A DNA stretch of 64,000 nt from DATLLN01 sp963720885. GTDB taxonomy: Bacteria > Actinomycetota > Thermoleophilia > Gaiellales > JAICJC01. Below, piece after piece: positions 24,457 through 32,819 of this stretch (position 1 is its first letter; every line of letters starts with the position of its first letter). The stretch is from the NCBI GenBank assembly GCA_963720885.1, contig CAVRGW010000006.1:372001-436000 (forward strand), in the 5' to 3' direction. The position numbers and the translations under genes were made by a program. The notes beneath the pieces were generated by a model. The model was not told the DNA's origin and ran no database searches. It worked only from the letters and a program-made list of their open reading frames with translations.

Positions 24457-25203
24457 ATGACCCCCCTGTCCCCCGAGGACGCCCTGGCGCTTCTGCTCGC
24501 CCCAGGCGAAGCGGAGCTCGAGATCTCCTCTGGCGCGTACGTCCGCGTCCGCGCCGATTCGGTGGACGGCCGCCGGGCCGATGCCACCGCCCCACGTCTC
24601 AGCGTCGCCAGCGGCATGCAGGTGACGGGCCGCGTGATCGACGAGGACGGGACGCCGTGGGAGCTGTCGATGGTGATCGACAACGCCACCTACCACTCGC
24701 CCGATTTGGCGATGATCTCCCTGCGGGTGCTCCAGGTGGACGTCGACACCTCCCGCCGCGCCGACCAGCGCGTGCCGATCGGCGGCGTCGCCTGGCTGGT
24801 CGCGGTCAGCTGCCGGGACGTCGTCGACGGCGACCGCGTCGAGGGCTCACTCGAGGATCTGTCCAAGAGCGGCGTCGCATTCGCCACCCGGCGGGTGCTG
24901 CGGATCCACGACCGGCTGATGTTCCACGGCCGCTTCTTCGCCGACGAGATCAACGGCGAGGTGCGCGTCGCCTCGCTGCGGCCGGCGCAGGCGCCCGGCC
25001 ACATGATCGTGGGCTGCCGCTTCCTCGACCTGGACGCCGAGAGTGCGGCGCGGATCGACCGCATCCTGTCCGGCGGCAGGTCTGAGCCGGCCCGGCCGGC
25101 GACGACGCTCGACCTGGGCTCGCTGCGGCAGGCAGCGCGGGCGGACGAGGAGCCGTCCGACGGCAGCCCTGGCAGCTGGAAGTCCCGCTTCCGCCGCAGC
25201 TGA
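24457..25203 (+). CDS. PilZ-domain protein, probable c-di-GMP receptor
   Basis: A 248-residue YcgR-like protein. The N-terminal domain is about 100 residues. The PilZ domain then carries RRADQRVPI near 100-108 (the RxxxR motif) and DLSKSGVAF near 132-140 (the D/NxSxxG motif), both needed to bind cyclic di-GMP. The C-terminal 40 residues are polar. A GGDEF-EAL protein at 47743 could supply or remove the ligand. The effector target is unknown. Confidence 0.85.
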   Translation: MTPLSPEDALALLLAPGEAELEISSGAYVRVRADSVDGRRADATAPRLSVASGMQVTGRVIDEDGTPWELSMVIDNATYHSPDLAMISLRVLQVDVDTSRRADQRVPIGGVAWLVAVSCRDVVDGDRVEGSLEDLSKSGVAFATRRVLRIHDRLMFHGRFFADEINGEVRVASLRPAQAPGHMIVGCRFLDLDAESAARIDRILSGGRSEPARPATTLDLGSLRQAARADEEPSDGSPGSWKSRFRRS

Positions 25204-25212
25204 CCCGAGCGG

Positions 25213-25611
25213 CTATGCGTCCGGCTGGTACGGCTTGTCGGGCGTGCCGCCGATGCAGAGCACGGTCGTCGGCGTGACCACCGCGACCGCCTCGCGCTTG
25301 ACCTCCGGGCCGCAGAACAGGATCTCGCGCTCGCCCAGCTCGACCTCGCTGCCGTCGCACAGGAACCGGGCGCGGCCCACAAGGACGATGTACAGCTCCT
25401 CCTGCGCGCCGTAGTCGACCTCGTCGTGGGGCACGATCAGCTCGCGGCCCTCGTCGGCCGTGCTCGCGTTCACGCCGAACCCGCGAACGCCGAGCTGGTC
25501 GCCGATGCTGTGCCAGCCGCCGCCGAAGTCCGGCTCGCGGGCCCACTCCTGCCAGAACTCCGTGGTCTGCGAGGTGCCGATGTCGTCCAGCCGCGCCGTC
25601 TTCCAGCTCAT
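25213..25611 (-). CDS. Cupin-domain protein
   Basis: A 132-residue single cupin. HDEVDYGAQEELYIVLVGRARF near 62-83 contains the His/Glu metal-ligand pattern of cupin motif 1, and a second strand set follows at 88-112. ATG 25611 overlaps the MBL stop as ATGA, making it the third gene of the class III dehydrogenase operon. Function unknown. Confidence 0.75.
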   Translation of the reverse strand: MSWKTARLDDIGTSQTTEFWQEWAREPDFGGGWHSIGDQLGVRGFGVNASTADEGRELIVPHDEVDYGAQEELYIVLVGRARFLCDGSEVELGEREILFCGPEVKREAVAVVTPTTVLCIGGTPDKPYQPDA

Positions 25612-26312
25612 CGGCTGACCTGGGATCCGCCGACGATCGCGTCACGCCCGTCCGGGTAGCGCACCCAGGCCTTGTTGGTGCCGTCGTAGTCCGGCGCCCA
25701 CAGCACCAGCGTTGCCGGCTCGCCGCGCACCATGCACTGATCGTCGCCCTCCGGGTCGAGCCCGCGCCAGATGCGGATGAACGGGTTCGACTCCCACTCC
25801 TCGCCGATCGTCGTGGGCAGCGTGTGCCCCGGGTGGACGACGGTCGCCGGATCGAGTGTCATCAACCGGTCCATGATGGACGCCTTGATGTCTGCGTAGC
25901 CGGTCGGCCCGCCGCCGGCCGTGCCGCCGACCGTGCCCTTGAACAACACGTCGGCGGTGAAGCAGTCGGTGCCGTTGACCAAGAAGGCGACGTGATCGGT
26001 GCAGTGACCCGGCGTGTGCATCGCCGTGATCTCGAGACCGCCCGAGGTCACGACCTGGCCGTCGGTCAGCTCGGGCCAGCGGAGCAGCGGCACGCCGTAG
26101 CGGCTCGCCATCCCCTCGACGTCGACCACATGATCGCCGTGACCATGCGTGACCAGCATGTGGGTGATCGTGATGTCATCGTCGGCAACACGGTCGAGCA
26201 GCGGGCCGGACACACCGTTACCGTCGATCAGCACCCCACTGCCGCCGGGCCCCTCGGCGACCAGGTACGCGTTCGACAGCCAGTCGGGATTCTCGGTGCG
26301 CTCGACGATCAA
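25608..26312 (-). CDS. Metallo-beta-lactamase-fold hydrolase
   Basis: A 234-residue glyoxalase-II-like hydrolase. VTHGHGDHVVDVEG near 53-66 is the HxHxDH zinc motif, HTPGHCTDHVAF near 94-105 gives the next His, and DVLFKGTVGG near 113-122 the bridging Asp. TTG 26312-26310 overlaps the dehydrogenase stop as TTGA; no ATG or GTG fits. Placed directly behind a class III dehydrogenase, it may hydrolyse the S-formyl thiol product, as MBL proteins next to mycothiol-dependent formaldehyde dehydrogenases are thought to do. That role is inferred. Confidence 0.78.
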   Translation of the reverse strand: MIVERTENPDWLSNAYLVAEGPGGSGVLIDGNGVSGPLLDRVADDDITITHMLVTHGHGDHVVDVEGMASRYGVPLLRWPELTDGQVVTSGGLEITAMHTPGHCTDHVAFLVNGTDCFTADVLFKGTVGGTAGGGPTGYADIKASIMDRLMTLDPATVVHPGHTLPTTIGEEWESNPFIRIWRGLDPEGDDQCMVRGEPATLVLWAPDYDGTNKAWVRYPDGRDAIVGGSQVSR

Positions 26313-27412
26313 AACGTGATCACGCTCCGGATTCCGTCCTGGGCCTCCATCAGCTCGAACCCGCGGTTGACGTCGTCGAGCGTGATGTGATGGGAGATGA
26401 AGGGGTCGACGTCGATCTCGCCGGCCAGCCACCGCTCGACGAACGCCGGAACGCCGTCGCGGCCCTTGACGCCGCCGAAGGATGACCCCGCCACCCGGCG
26501 GCCGGTGATCAGGAACCGGGGGACGATGTCGAGCGTCTCGCCCTTGCCGGCGACGCCGGCCACCGTGGCCAGGCCCCAGCCCATGCGCGCAGACTCCACC
26601 GCCTGGCGCATCACCTTGACGTTGCCGGTCGCCTCGAACGTGTAGTCCGCCCCGAAGCCGCCGGTCTCGTCGAGGATCCGCTGCACGGTGTCCTCGTCGC
26701 CGACCATCGTGTCGGTGGCGCCCTGCCCGCGGGCCAGCGCGAGCCGCTCCTCGGACAGGTCGACGCAGATGATCCGCTCCGCTCCGGCCAGGCGGCAGCC
26801 GGCGACGGCGCCCAGGCCGACCATTCCGGCGCCGAACACGACGCACGTCGAGCCGGGCTCGACCTTTGCGGTGTTGAGCGCCGCGCCGAGGCCGGTCGAG
26901 AGGCCGCAGGCGAACAGCGCAGCGCCGTCCAGCGGGGCCTCGGGGTTGACCTTGGCCAGCGCGATCTCCGGCATCACGGTGTACTCCGCGAACGTGCTCG
27001 TCCCCATGAAGTGGCGGATCGGCTCGCCGTCACGGGACAGGCGGGTGGTGCCGTCGGGCAGGTAGCCCTTGTTCTGCATATCGCGGATCGCCAGGCACAG
27101 GTTCGTCCGCGGGCTTTGACAGTGGATGCACTCGCCGCACTGCGGCGAGAAGAGGGTGACGACGTGGTCGCCGGGCGCCAGCAGGGTGACGCCCTCGCCG
27201 ACCTTCTCCACCACGCCCGCGCCCTCGTGTCCGAGCACGGTCGGGGCGTAGCCCGAAGGGTCGGCGCCGGAGGCGGTGTAGAGGTCGGTGTGGCAGACGC
27301 CGCAGGCGACCAGGCGGACCAGGGCCTCGCCGGCGCTGGGCTCGGCGAGGTCGATCTCCTGGACGCTCAGCGGGCTGCCGAACTGCTCGAGTACGGCTGC
27401 GCGGATCTTCAT
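26309..27412 (-). CDS. Class III alcohol dehydrogenase / thiol-dependent formaldehyde dehydrogenase
   Basis: A 367-residue zinc MDR enzyme. GVCHTDLYTASGADPSGYAP near 39-58, GHEGAGVVE near 61-69, SPQCGECIHCQSPRTNLC near 88-105 (structural zinc), and HFMGTSTFAEYTV closely follow the class III pattern. Class III enzymes oxidise S-hydroxymethyl thiols formed from formaldehyde. Actinobacteria often lack glutathione, so the thiol here may be different. TATGCT at 27426-27421 ends eight bases before ATG 27412. Operon order is dehydrogenase, MBL hydrolase, cupin. Confidence 0.85.
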   Translation of the reverse strand: MKIRAAVLEQFGSPLSVQEIDLAEPSAGEALVRLVACGVCHTDLYTASGADPSGYAPTVLGHEGAGVVEKVGEGVTLLAPGDHVVTLFSPQCGECIHCQSPRTNLCLAIRDMQNKGYLPDGTTRLSRDGEPIRHFMGTSTFAEYTVMPEIALAKVNPEAPLDGAALFACGLSTGLGAALNTAKVEPGSTCVVFGAGMVGLGAVAGCRLAGAERIICVDLSEERLALARGQGATDTMVGDEDTVQRILDETGGFGADYTFEATGNVKVMRQAVESARMGWGLATVAGVAGKGETLDIVPRFLITGRRVAGSSFGGVKGRDGVPAFVERWLAGEIDVDPFISHHITLDDVNRGFELMEAQDGIRSVITF

Positions 27413-27420
27413 GATCGGCG

Positions 27421-27426
27421 AGCATA
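27421..27426 (-). promoter_or_regulatory. -10 box TATGCT for the class III dehydrogenase operon
   Basis: Read on the minus strand, TATGCT ends eight bases before ATG 27412, inside the 20-base divergent gap to the nitroreductase. No matching box is clear for the plus-strand gene. Confidence 0.45.
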
Positions 27427-27432
27427 CCCCCG

Positions 27433-27939
27433 ATGAACATCGACGACGCCATCCATACCCGGCGCACCAACAAGGTCTACGAGCGCCGCCCCGTGCCGGC
27501 CGAGACGCTCGACGAGCTGTTCGAGCTGGCGCGCTGGGCGCCGAACCACCATCTGACCGATCCGTGGCGGTTCCGGGTGCTGGGTCCCGAGTCGCTGGCC
27601 CGCCTCAAGCAGGCCGCGGGTGAGGGCGCAGCCAAGCTCGACCGCGCGCCGACGCTGGTCTGCGTCAGCCAGGTGATCGCCGACGACGAGCAGCAGAACG
27701 AGGAAGACCTGTGCGCAGTGGCCTGCGCGGCCTACATCGTCCTGCTGGCCGCCCATGCGCGCGGCATCGCCTCCTACTGGCGGACGCCGGGGGTGCTCCG
27801 CAGGCCCGAGGGACGGGCCGCGCTCGGACTGGGCGACGACGAGCGGGCGGTCGGCCTGCTGCACCTGGGGTGGAGCGACCGCGAGTGGCTGCCGCCCGCG
27901 CGGGCGCCGGTCGCCGACGTCGTCACGCACCTGGACTGA
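27433..27939 (+). CDS. Nitroreductase-family flavoprotein
   Basis: A 168-residue FMN-binding nitroreductase-fold protein. TRRTNKVYERRPVP near 9-22 and ELARWAPNHHLTDPWRFRVL near 31-50 are the FMN phosphate and ring contacts. CAAYIVLLAAHARGIASYWRTPG near 94-116 is the second conserved block. It is short for the family (usually about 200). Physiological substrate unknown. It is divergent from the class III dehydrogenase. Confidence 0.82.
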   Translation: MNIDDAIHTRRTNKVYERRPVPAETLDELFELARWAPNHHLTDPWRFRVLGPESLARLKQAAGEGAAKLDRAPTLVCVSQVIADDEQQNEEDLCAVACAAYIVLLAAHARGIASYWRTPGVLRRPEGRAALGLGDDERAVGLLHLGWSDREWLPPARAPVADVVTHLD

Positions 27940-27952
27940 CCGACCCGGCCGG

Positions 27953-27958
27953 TAGGGT
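27953..27958 (+). promoter_or_regulatory. -10 box TAGGGT for the AI-2E gene
   Basis: TAGGGT ends nine bases before GTG 27968, consistent with a leaderless or nearly leaderless transcript. Confidence 0.4.
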
Positions 27959-27967
27959 GGTCGCCCA

Positions 27968-29056
27968 GTGAACGGCGACGCCGAGCCTCGGGTGCGGCTG
28001 CCGAGCAACCGGGAGCTGCTCCGGATGCTGGCGGTGATCGGGTTGTTCGTGCTCGGCTGCTACGTGCTGGTCACGATCCGCTCGGCGCTGTTCGACGTCT
28101 TCATCGCCGTCTTCTTCGCCATCGTGCTGGAGCCGCTGGTGCGGTTCCTCCAGAACCGGCTGCACATGCGGCGCGGGTTCGCCGTGCTGCTCGCCATGTT
28201 CCTGGTGCTGGCCGCGGCGGTCGGCGCTGTGCTGATCATCGTGGCGCCGTTCTACAGCCAGCTGCGCGACCTGGTCGATGCGCTGCCCACGCTCTCCCAG
28301 GAGCTCAAGAACCAGGACGTCGTCAAGCAGGTGAACAACGACGGCGACTTCACCGGCTCGCTGCACTCCGCAGCCGAGTGGCTCGCCCAGAACCTGCCGG
28401 GGATCACCGCCTCGGTGTTCGGGCTGGCGGGCAGCATCTTCGGTGCCGTGTTCACCGGGGTGACGATCCTGTTCATGACCCTCTTCCTGTCGATGGAGGG
28501 CAACCGGATCGGGCAGTACGCGCACGGCTACGTCGACCCGGCGCTGCAGAAGCGCGTGCTCAAGGTGGCGTCCGAGTCGAGCCGGCTGGTCGCCAGCTAC
28601 GTCGCGGGGGCGCTCGCCATCGCCCTGATCGCCGGCACGGTGCAGTTCGTGGCGATGAAGATCGCCGGCGTGCCGTTCGCCGCGGGGCTGGCGGTGCTGG
28701 TCGCAATGCTCGACCTGATCCCGATGATCGGCGCAACGATCGCCGGCGCCGTCGTGGTGCTGGTCTCGCTGACGGTGAGCACGGAGACCGCGGTCGCGAT
28801 GCTGCTCGTGGTGATCATCTATCAGCAGATCGAGAACAACATCGTCCAGCCGCTGGTGCAGAAGAAGACGATCTCGCTCTCGCCGTTCGTGATCATCGTG
28901 GCGGTGCTGATCGGATCGACGCTGCTCGGCGTGATCGGAGCACTGCTGGCGCTCCCGGTGACGGCATCGCTGAAGGTCGTGGCCGAGGAGTTCTTCCTGG
29001 ACGAGAGCCTGCTGGAGGACGTCCGAGGGGACGAGGTGGTGGCGCCCAGCCAGTAG
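27968..29056 (+). CDS. AI-2E family transporter
   Basis: A 362-residue membrane protein of PF01594 with about eight helices. Helix pairs lie near 18-55, 68-90, 140-172 and 205-310, with the usual long amphipathic segment between (YSQLRDLVDALPTLSQELKN near 96-115). DLIPMIGATIAG near 252-263 and IENNIVQPLVQKKTI near 293-307 are the family signatures. Members act as autoinducer exporters or Na+/H+ antiporters; which applies here is unknown. Confidence 0.88.
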   Translation: MNGDAEPRVRLPSNRELLRMLAVIGLFVLGCYVLVTIRSALFDVFIAVFFAIVLEPLVRFLQNRLHMRRGFAVLLAMFLVLAAAVGAVLIIVAPFYSQLRDLVDALPTLSQELKNQDVVKQVNNDGDFTGSLHSAAEWLAQNLPGITASVFGLAGSIFGAVFTGVTILFMTLFLSMEGNRIGQYAHGYVDPALQKRVLKVASESSRLVASYVAGALAIALIAGTVQFVAMKIAGVPFAAGLAVLVAMLDLIPMIGATIAGAVVVLVSLTVSTETAVAMLLVVIIYQQIENNIVQPLVQKKTISLSPFVIIVAVLIGSTLLGVIGALLALPVTASLKVVAEEFFLDESLLEDVRGDEVVAPSQ

Positions 29057-29059
29057 CAT
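29054..29059 (+). promoter_or_regulatory. -10 box TAGCAT for the adenosine deaminase-like gene
   Basis: TAGCAT ends seven bases before ATG 29067; its TAG is the stop codon of the AI-2E gene. Confidence 0.45.
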
Positions 29060-29066
29060 CGGGCGC

Positions 29067-30092
29067 ATGGGCACGCCCGAGCGGAGGAACATCGAGGCGA
29101 TCGCACGCGACGGCATCGCCGAGCTGCACACGCATCTGGGCGGCGCGGTCGACTCGGCAATGATGTGGACGCTGGCGCACGAACAGGGCATCGCGTTGCC
29201 CGTCAAGGACTACTGGGCCTTCGACGAGCTGGTCACCGTGTCCGATCCGCGCGGTGTGCCCAATCTCGATGCGCTGGACGCGATCTACCACTGGACGGAG
29301 CTGATCCAGTCGTCGCCGATCGCCGTCGAGCGGTCGGTGCACGCCGCGATCTCCGGGGCGTACCGCAAGCAGAACATCACGACGCTGGAGATCCGGTTCA
29401 ACCCGATGAAGCGCAACCGCGGCGGCGAGCGCGACCTCGACCACATCCTGCTGGCCGCCGCGCGCGGGCTCGACCGGGCGGCCCTCGAGTACCCGCAGGT
29501 GCGGGCCGGCCTGATCGTAATGATGGATCGCACGTTCACGCTGGAGCAGAACGCGATCGTCATCGACAAGGCGATCGTCTTCTCGAATCGCGGCGTTGTC
29601 GGTGTCGACATCGCCGGTCCGCGGCCGGACGGTGCCCGGTACGACTACTCGGCGCTGGCACCGCTGGTCGAGCGCGCGCGGCAGGCGGGCCTGGGCGTGA
29701 CGATCCACTGCGGTGAGGAGGGCGGCGACATCGCCGTCGAGGAGATGTGGGAGGTGCTGGAGAGCCTGCGGCCGGCGCGGATCGGCCATGGCATCCTGGC
29801 CACCCGGGACGCGGCGCTGATGACGGAGATCGCTTCGCGCGGCGTCGTGCTCGAGCTCTGCCCGACCTCCAACCTGCTGACCAGGGCGTTGCCCGACCAG
29901 GCGGCGCTGGCGCGGACCGTCCGCCGGCTGTCTGGCGCCGGCGTGCCGTGGACGGTGGCGACGGACGGCCCGGAGATGATGCGCACGCGGCTCAAGGACG
30001 AGCTCGAGCTGCTGCTCTCGTGCGGCGCGGCCACCGCGCCGGAACTCGACCGCGCCAACCGCCGCGCGCACGCCGCCTCGTTCATCGGCTGA
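29067..30092 (+). CDS. Adenosine/AMP deaminase-family protein
   Basis: A 341-residue amidohydrolase-fold enzyme. ELHTHLGG near 18-25 gives the zinc-binding HxH, VTIHCGEE near 211-218 the third ligand and catalytic Glu, RIGHG near 239-243 the catalytic His, and LELCPTSN near 262-269 the family block. The terminal motif reads ATDGPEM near 293-299, where classical adenosine deaminases have DDP, so the substrate could differ from adenosine. Confidence 0.8.
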   Translation: MGTPERRNIEAIARDGIAELHTHLGGAVDSAMMWTLAHEQGIALPVKDYWAFDELVTVSDPRGVPNLDALDAIYHWTELIQSSPIAVERSVHAAISGAYRKQNITTLEIRFNPMKRNRGGERDLDHILLAAARGLDRAALEYPQVRAGLIVMMDRTFTLEQNAIVIDKAIVFSNRGVVGVDIAGPRPDGARYDYSALAPLVERARQAGLGVTIHCGEEGGDIAVEEMWEVLESLRPARIGHGILATRDAALMTEIASRGVVLELCPTSNLLTRALPDQAALARTVRRLSGAGVPWTVATDGPEMMRTRLKDELELLLSCGAATAPELDRANRRAHAASFIG

Positions 30093-30093
30093 T

Positions 30094-30122
30094 GTAACAA
30101 AGGGGTCTGACCCCGTTGTTAC
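30094..30122. repeat. REP-like palindrome between two stop codons
   Basis: Fourteen-base arms ending in GGGGTC and GACCCC surround a single T, with one mismatch between arms. It starts two bases after the deaminase stop, and the TAA stop of the converging DUF6624 gene (30119-30121) lies inside it. It shares the GTAACAAAGGGGTC arm with the units at 51774 and the core with the RAYT ends. Confidence 0.8.
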
Positions 30123-30706
30123 ACGCGCCAGCCGACCGAGCGTGCCCAGTCGGCGGCCTCGCGCAGGCGGGCCTCGGGGTCGGCGGGCGGGCACTCGTCC
30201 GCGGCCGACACCTCGCGTCCCTGCTCCTCCAGCGACGGCAGGCCGACGGCGGCCCGGCGCTCGTCGACGCCCTCGGAATCCTGGATCGTCCACGGCCGCA
30301 GGCGGCCCTCGGCGTCCCAGTCCCACATCGTCCCGTACAGCTGCGGGCGGCCCTCGTAGAAGCGGATGCCGTCCTCGAGCGTGGCGGCATGCCAGGGCGG
30401 CGCATCGCCCGCCGCCACCGCGGCCTCGACCAGCGGAAGCATCCGCCGCTGCAGCTCCGGCTGGGCGATCGCGTGCTTGCAGATCAGCCACGCCGCATCG
30501 GCGCCGTCCTCGCCGACCAGGTCGAACCCGGGCCAGCCGAACGCGTCGACGATGTCGGCCAGGTGGTCGCCGTTGCGGCGGTGGACGATCGCCATCAGGC
30601 TGTTGTAGCCGTCGAACAGGCTGCCGTCCGCAGCCAGCCGCTCGCGCACCTCGCCGTCCTCGGCCGCCAGCCGCAACAGCGTCTCGCGTAGCTCCTCGAC
30701 CCGCAT
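30119..30706 (-). CDS. Conserved hypothetical protein (DUF6624-like)
   Basis: A 195-residue soluble protein with a repeated-helix look: MRVEELRETLLRLAAEDGEVRERL, then DHLADIVDAFGWPGFDLVGEDGADAAWLICKHA near 47-79, and LEDGIRFYEGRPQLYGTMW near 107-125. This resembles the DUF6624 group of unknown function. ATG 30706 follows a TACCCT box that ends six bases upstream. Its stop codon lies inside a REP-like palindrome. Confidence 0.65.
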   Translation of the reverse strand: MRVEELRETLLRLAAEDGEVRERLAADGSLFDGYNSLMAIVHRRNGDHLADIVDAFGWPGFDLVGEDGADAAWLICKHAIAQPELQRRMLPLVEAAVAAGDAPPWHAATLEDGIRFYEGRPQLYGTMWDWDAEGRLRPWTIQDSEGVDERRAAVGLPSLEEQGREVSAADECPPADPEARLREAADWARSVGWRV

Positions 30707-30711
30707 GAGGT

Positions 30712-30718
30712 TAGGGTA
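30712..30718. promoter_or_regulatory. Overlapping divergent -10 boxes between DUF6624 and dppA
   Basis: Plus strand TAGGGT (30712-30717) ends seven bases before GTG 30725. Minus strand TACCCT (30718-30713) ends six bases before ATG 30706. The whole gap is 18 bases and the two hexamers overlap by five. Confidence 0.55.
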
Positions 30719-30724
30719 TCGGCC

Positions 30725-31552
30725 GTGCGCGTGTTCATCGTGAGCGACATGGAGGGCGTCGCCGGCATCACCAACTGGCCGGGCGTCACCGGCGGCGATC
30801 CGCTGTACGACGAGGGCCGCAAGCTCTACACCGAGGAGATCAACGCCGCCGCGCGAGGCGCGTTCGACGCCGGCGCCACCGAGGTCGTGGTCATGGACTG
30901 CCACGGCGCCGGCGGCGGCTGGTCGTTCAACTCGCTGATCGCCGAGCAGCTCGACCGGCGTGTCGAGTTCGTCGTCCAGCACGAATGGACGGAGTACACC
31001 GGCGCCCTCGAGGAGGGCTGCGACGCCGCGCTGTTTGTCGGCATGCACGCGATGGCCGGCACGCCCGACGGCCTGATGAACCACACGGTCTCCGGCACCG
31101 ATTGGCGCCGCGTCACGTTCAACGGCGTCGAGGTCGGCGAGACCGGCATCAACGCCGCGCTGTGCGGCACCTGGGGCTGCCCCGTGGTGCTGGTCACCGG
31201 CGACCAGGCGGCCTGCCGGGAGGGCACGGCCCTGCTCGGCGACGGGCTCGAGACGGTGCAGGTGAAGACGGCGCTCGGCCGCTTCAGCGCCCGGCACAAG
31301 ACGCCCGCAGTCGCGCGCGAGCTGATCGAGGCAGGCGCCCGGCGCGCCGTCTCGAACCCCGGCGCCGTCCAGCCGTACGACCCCGGGCATCCGTGCGAGA
31401 TCCGGGTCGAGCTCGCCACCTCCGACCACGCCGAGCAGTACCGCCACCGGCCCGAGGTGGAGATCGTCGAGGGTCGCACCATCGTCTCCCGTGCGGAGGA
31501 CTGGTGGACGGCCTGGCGGCAGTTCTACTTCTCCCACGTCTGGGCGGATTGA
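30725..31552 (+). CDS. M55 D-aminopeptidase, DppA family
   Basis: A 275-residue zinc peptidase. SDMEGVAGI near 7-15 supplies Asp and Glu ligands, VMDCHGAGGG near 57-66 and FVGMHAMAGTPDGLMNHTV near 101-119 supply His. B. subtilis DppA forms a decameric ring that releases D-Ala from D-peptides. GTG 30725 follows a -10 box with no room for a leader. A GNAT gene overlaps its stop as TTGA. Confidence 0.88.
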   Translation: MRVFIVSDMEGVAGITNWPGVTGGDPLYDEGRKLYTEEINAAARGAFDAGATEVVVMDCHGAGGGWSFNSLIAEQLDRRVEFVVQHEWTEYTGALEEGCDAALFVGMHAMAGTPDGLMNHTVSGTDWRRVTFNGVEVGETGINAALCGTWGCPVVLVTGDQAACREGTALLGDGLETVQVKTALGRFSARHKTPAVARELIEAGARRAVSNPGAVQPYDPGHPCEIRVELATSDHAEQYRHRPEVEIVEGRTIVSRAEDWWTAWRQFYFSHVWAD

Positions 31553-32145
31553 CCCCGCCCTACCGGATGCAGACGGCGAGGTTGGTCGTGCGGTGCTGGC
31601 AGCCGACCGACGCCGCGGCGCTCAAGGAGGCGCTCGACCCCAGCGTCGAGCACCTCCGCCCGTGGCTGCCCTGGGCGCACGAGGAGCCGAAGCCGCTGGC
31701 CGAGAAGGCCGAGCTGCTGCGCACCTTCCGCGGGATGTTCGACCTCGACCAGGACTACATCTACGGCGTCCTCGAGCGCGACGAGTCCCGCGTGCTGGGA
31801 GGCACCGGCCTGCACACGCGCCTGACCGACGACGCCAGGGAGATCGGCTACTGGATCCGCCAGGATGCCGAGGGCCACGGTTACATCACCGAGACGGTCT
31901 CGGCGCTGACCCGGGTCGGCTTCGAGCTGGGCGGGCTGAGCCGGATCGAGATCCGCTGCCATCCCGACAACCACCGCAGCGCAGCCGTGCCCAGACGGCT
32001 CGGATACCGACATGTTGACACAGTGGACGACACCGACGGCGATCCCACGATGATCTGGGCGCTGGACGTCGCCGGCTACGCGGGCTCGCCCGCGGCGGAG
32101 CTCGACCTGGCCGCGTTCGACGTGCTCGGCGAGCGGCTGCTCTAG
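31549..32145 (+). CDS. RimJ/RimL-type GNAT acetyltransferase
   Basis: A 198-residue acetyltransferase. MQTARLVVRCW near the start is the family opening, GYWIRQDAEGHGYITETVSAL near 104-124 is the acetyl-CoA loop, and IRCHPDNHRSAAVPRRLGY near 141-159 the C-terminal block. TTG 31549 overlaps the dppA stop (TTGA); ATG 31567 is an alternative start. The tail (GSPAAELDLAAFDVLGERLL) is unusual. It ends on a CTAG shared with the converging arylamine N-acetyltransferase. Confidence 0.82.
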   Translation: MTPPYRMQTARLVVRCWQPTDAAALKEALDPSVEHLRPWLPWAHEEPKPLAEKAELLRTFRGMFDLDQDYIYGVLERDESRVLGGTGLHTRLTDDAREIGYWIRQDAEGHGYITETVSALTRVGFELGGLSRIEIRCHPDNHRSAAVPRRLGYRHVDTVDDTDGDPTMIWALDVAGYAGSPAAELDLAAFDVLGERLL

Positions 32146-32819
32146 AGAACCACGCCGAAGCGCTCGGCGAGCACGGCCTGCCACTCGTCCTCACCCGCCA
32201 GCTCGCGCTCGCTGCGGCGCTCGCCGTGCTCCTCGCTGAGCACCAGCTCACGAAGCGTCAGCCGGCCGTCGGGCAGTGCCAGCGTGCACTTGCGCACCCG
32301 GACGAAGCCGGAGTCCGGCGACGTCTGCTGGTAGGTGCACATCTCGGCGAACTCGTCCAGCGACCGCGGGGTGAGCGTGAACACGATGCTCTGGTGGCCG
32401 CAGGGGATCGTCCCGTCGGCGACCTGCGCCAGCGGGATCGGCACCTGCGAGGAGCCGTCGCCGAAGCCGACGTCGGCGATGTACGGCTCGTCGAGGTCGA
32501 CCAGCAGCAGCAGGTGGGCGAGGTCGGCGCTGGTCGTATGCCCAGTGACCTGCGAACCGAGCAGCGTCACCCGGAACCCGAGCTCCGCCAGCAGCCGGCC
32601 GAACAGGCCGTTCAGCTCGTAGCACCAGCCGCCGCGCCGGCGCTCGACGATCTTCGCGTAGTTCTGTTCGGCGTCGAGCACCAGCGGCCGGCCGAGGGCG
32701 ATGTCCAGGTTCTCGAACGGCACCGTCAGCATGTGGGCCCGGTGCAGCCTGGTCAAGGTGTCGAGCGTCGGCTCGCGCGAGCCGGTGTAGCCGATCCGCT
32801 CGAGGTAGCTGTCGATCAC
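32142..32819 (-). CDS. Arylamine N-acetyltransferase (NAT)
   Basis: A 225-residue enzyme with the NAT Cys-His-Asp triad visible: Cys in RRGGWCYELNGLF near 63-75, His in SADLAHLLLLV near 98-108, and Asp in YIADVGFGDGS near 114-124. NAT transfers acetyl from acetyl-CoA to arylamines or hydrazines. It is slightly shorter than the usual 250-280 residues. GTG 32819-32817 overlaps the membrane protein stop as GTGA. Confidence 0.88.
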   Translation of the reverse strand: MIDSYLERIGYTGSREPTLDTLTRLHRAHMLTVPFENLDIALGRPLVLDAEQNYAKIVERRRGGWCYELNGLFGRLLAELGFRVTLLGSQVTGHTTSADLAHLLLLVDLDEPYIADVGFGDGSSQVPIPLAQVADGTIPCGHQSIVFTLTPRSLDEFAEMCTYQQTSPDSGFVRVRKCTLALPDGRLTLRELVLSEEHGERRSERELAGEDEWQAVLAERFGVVL

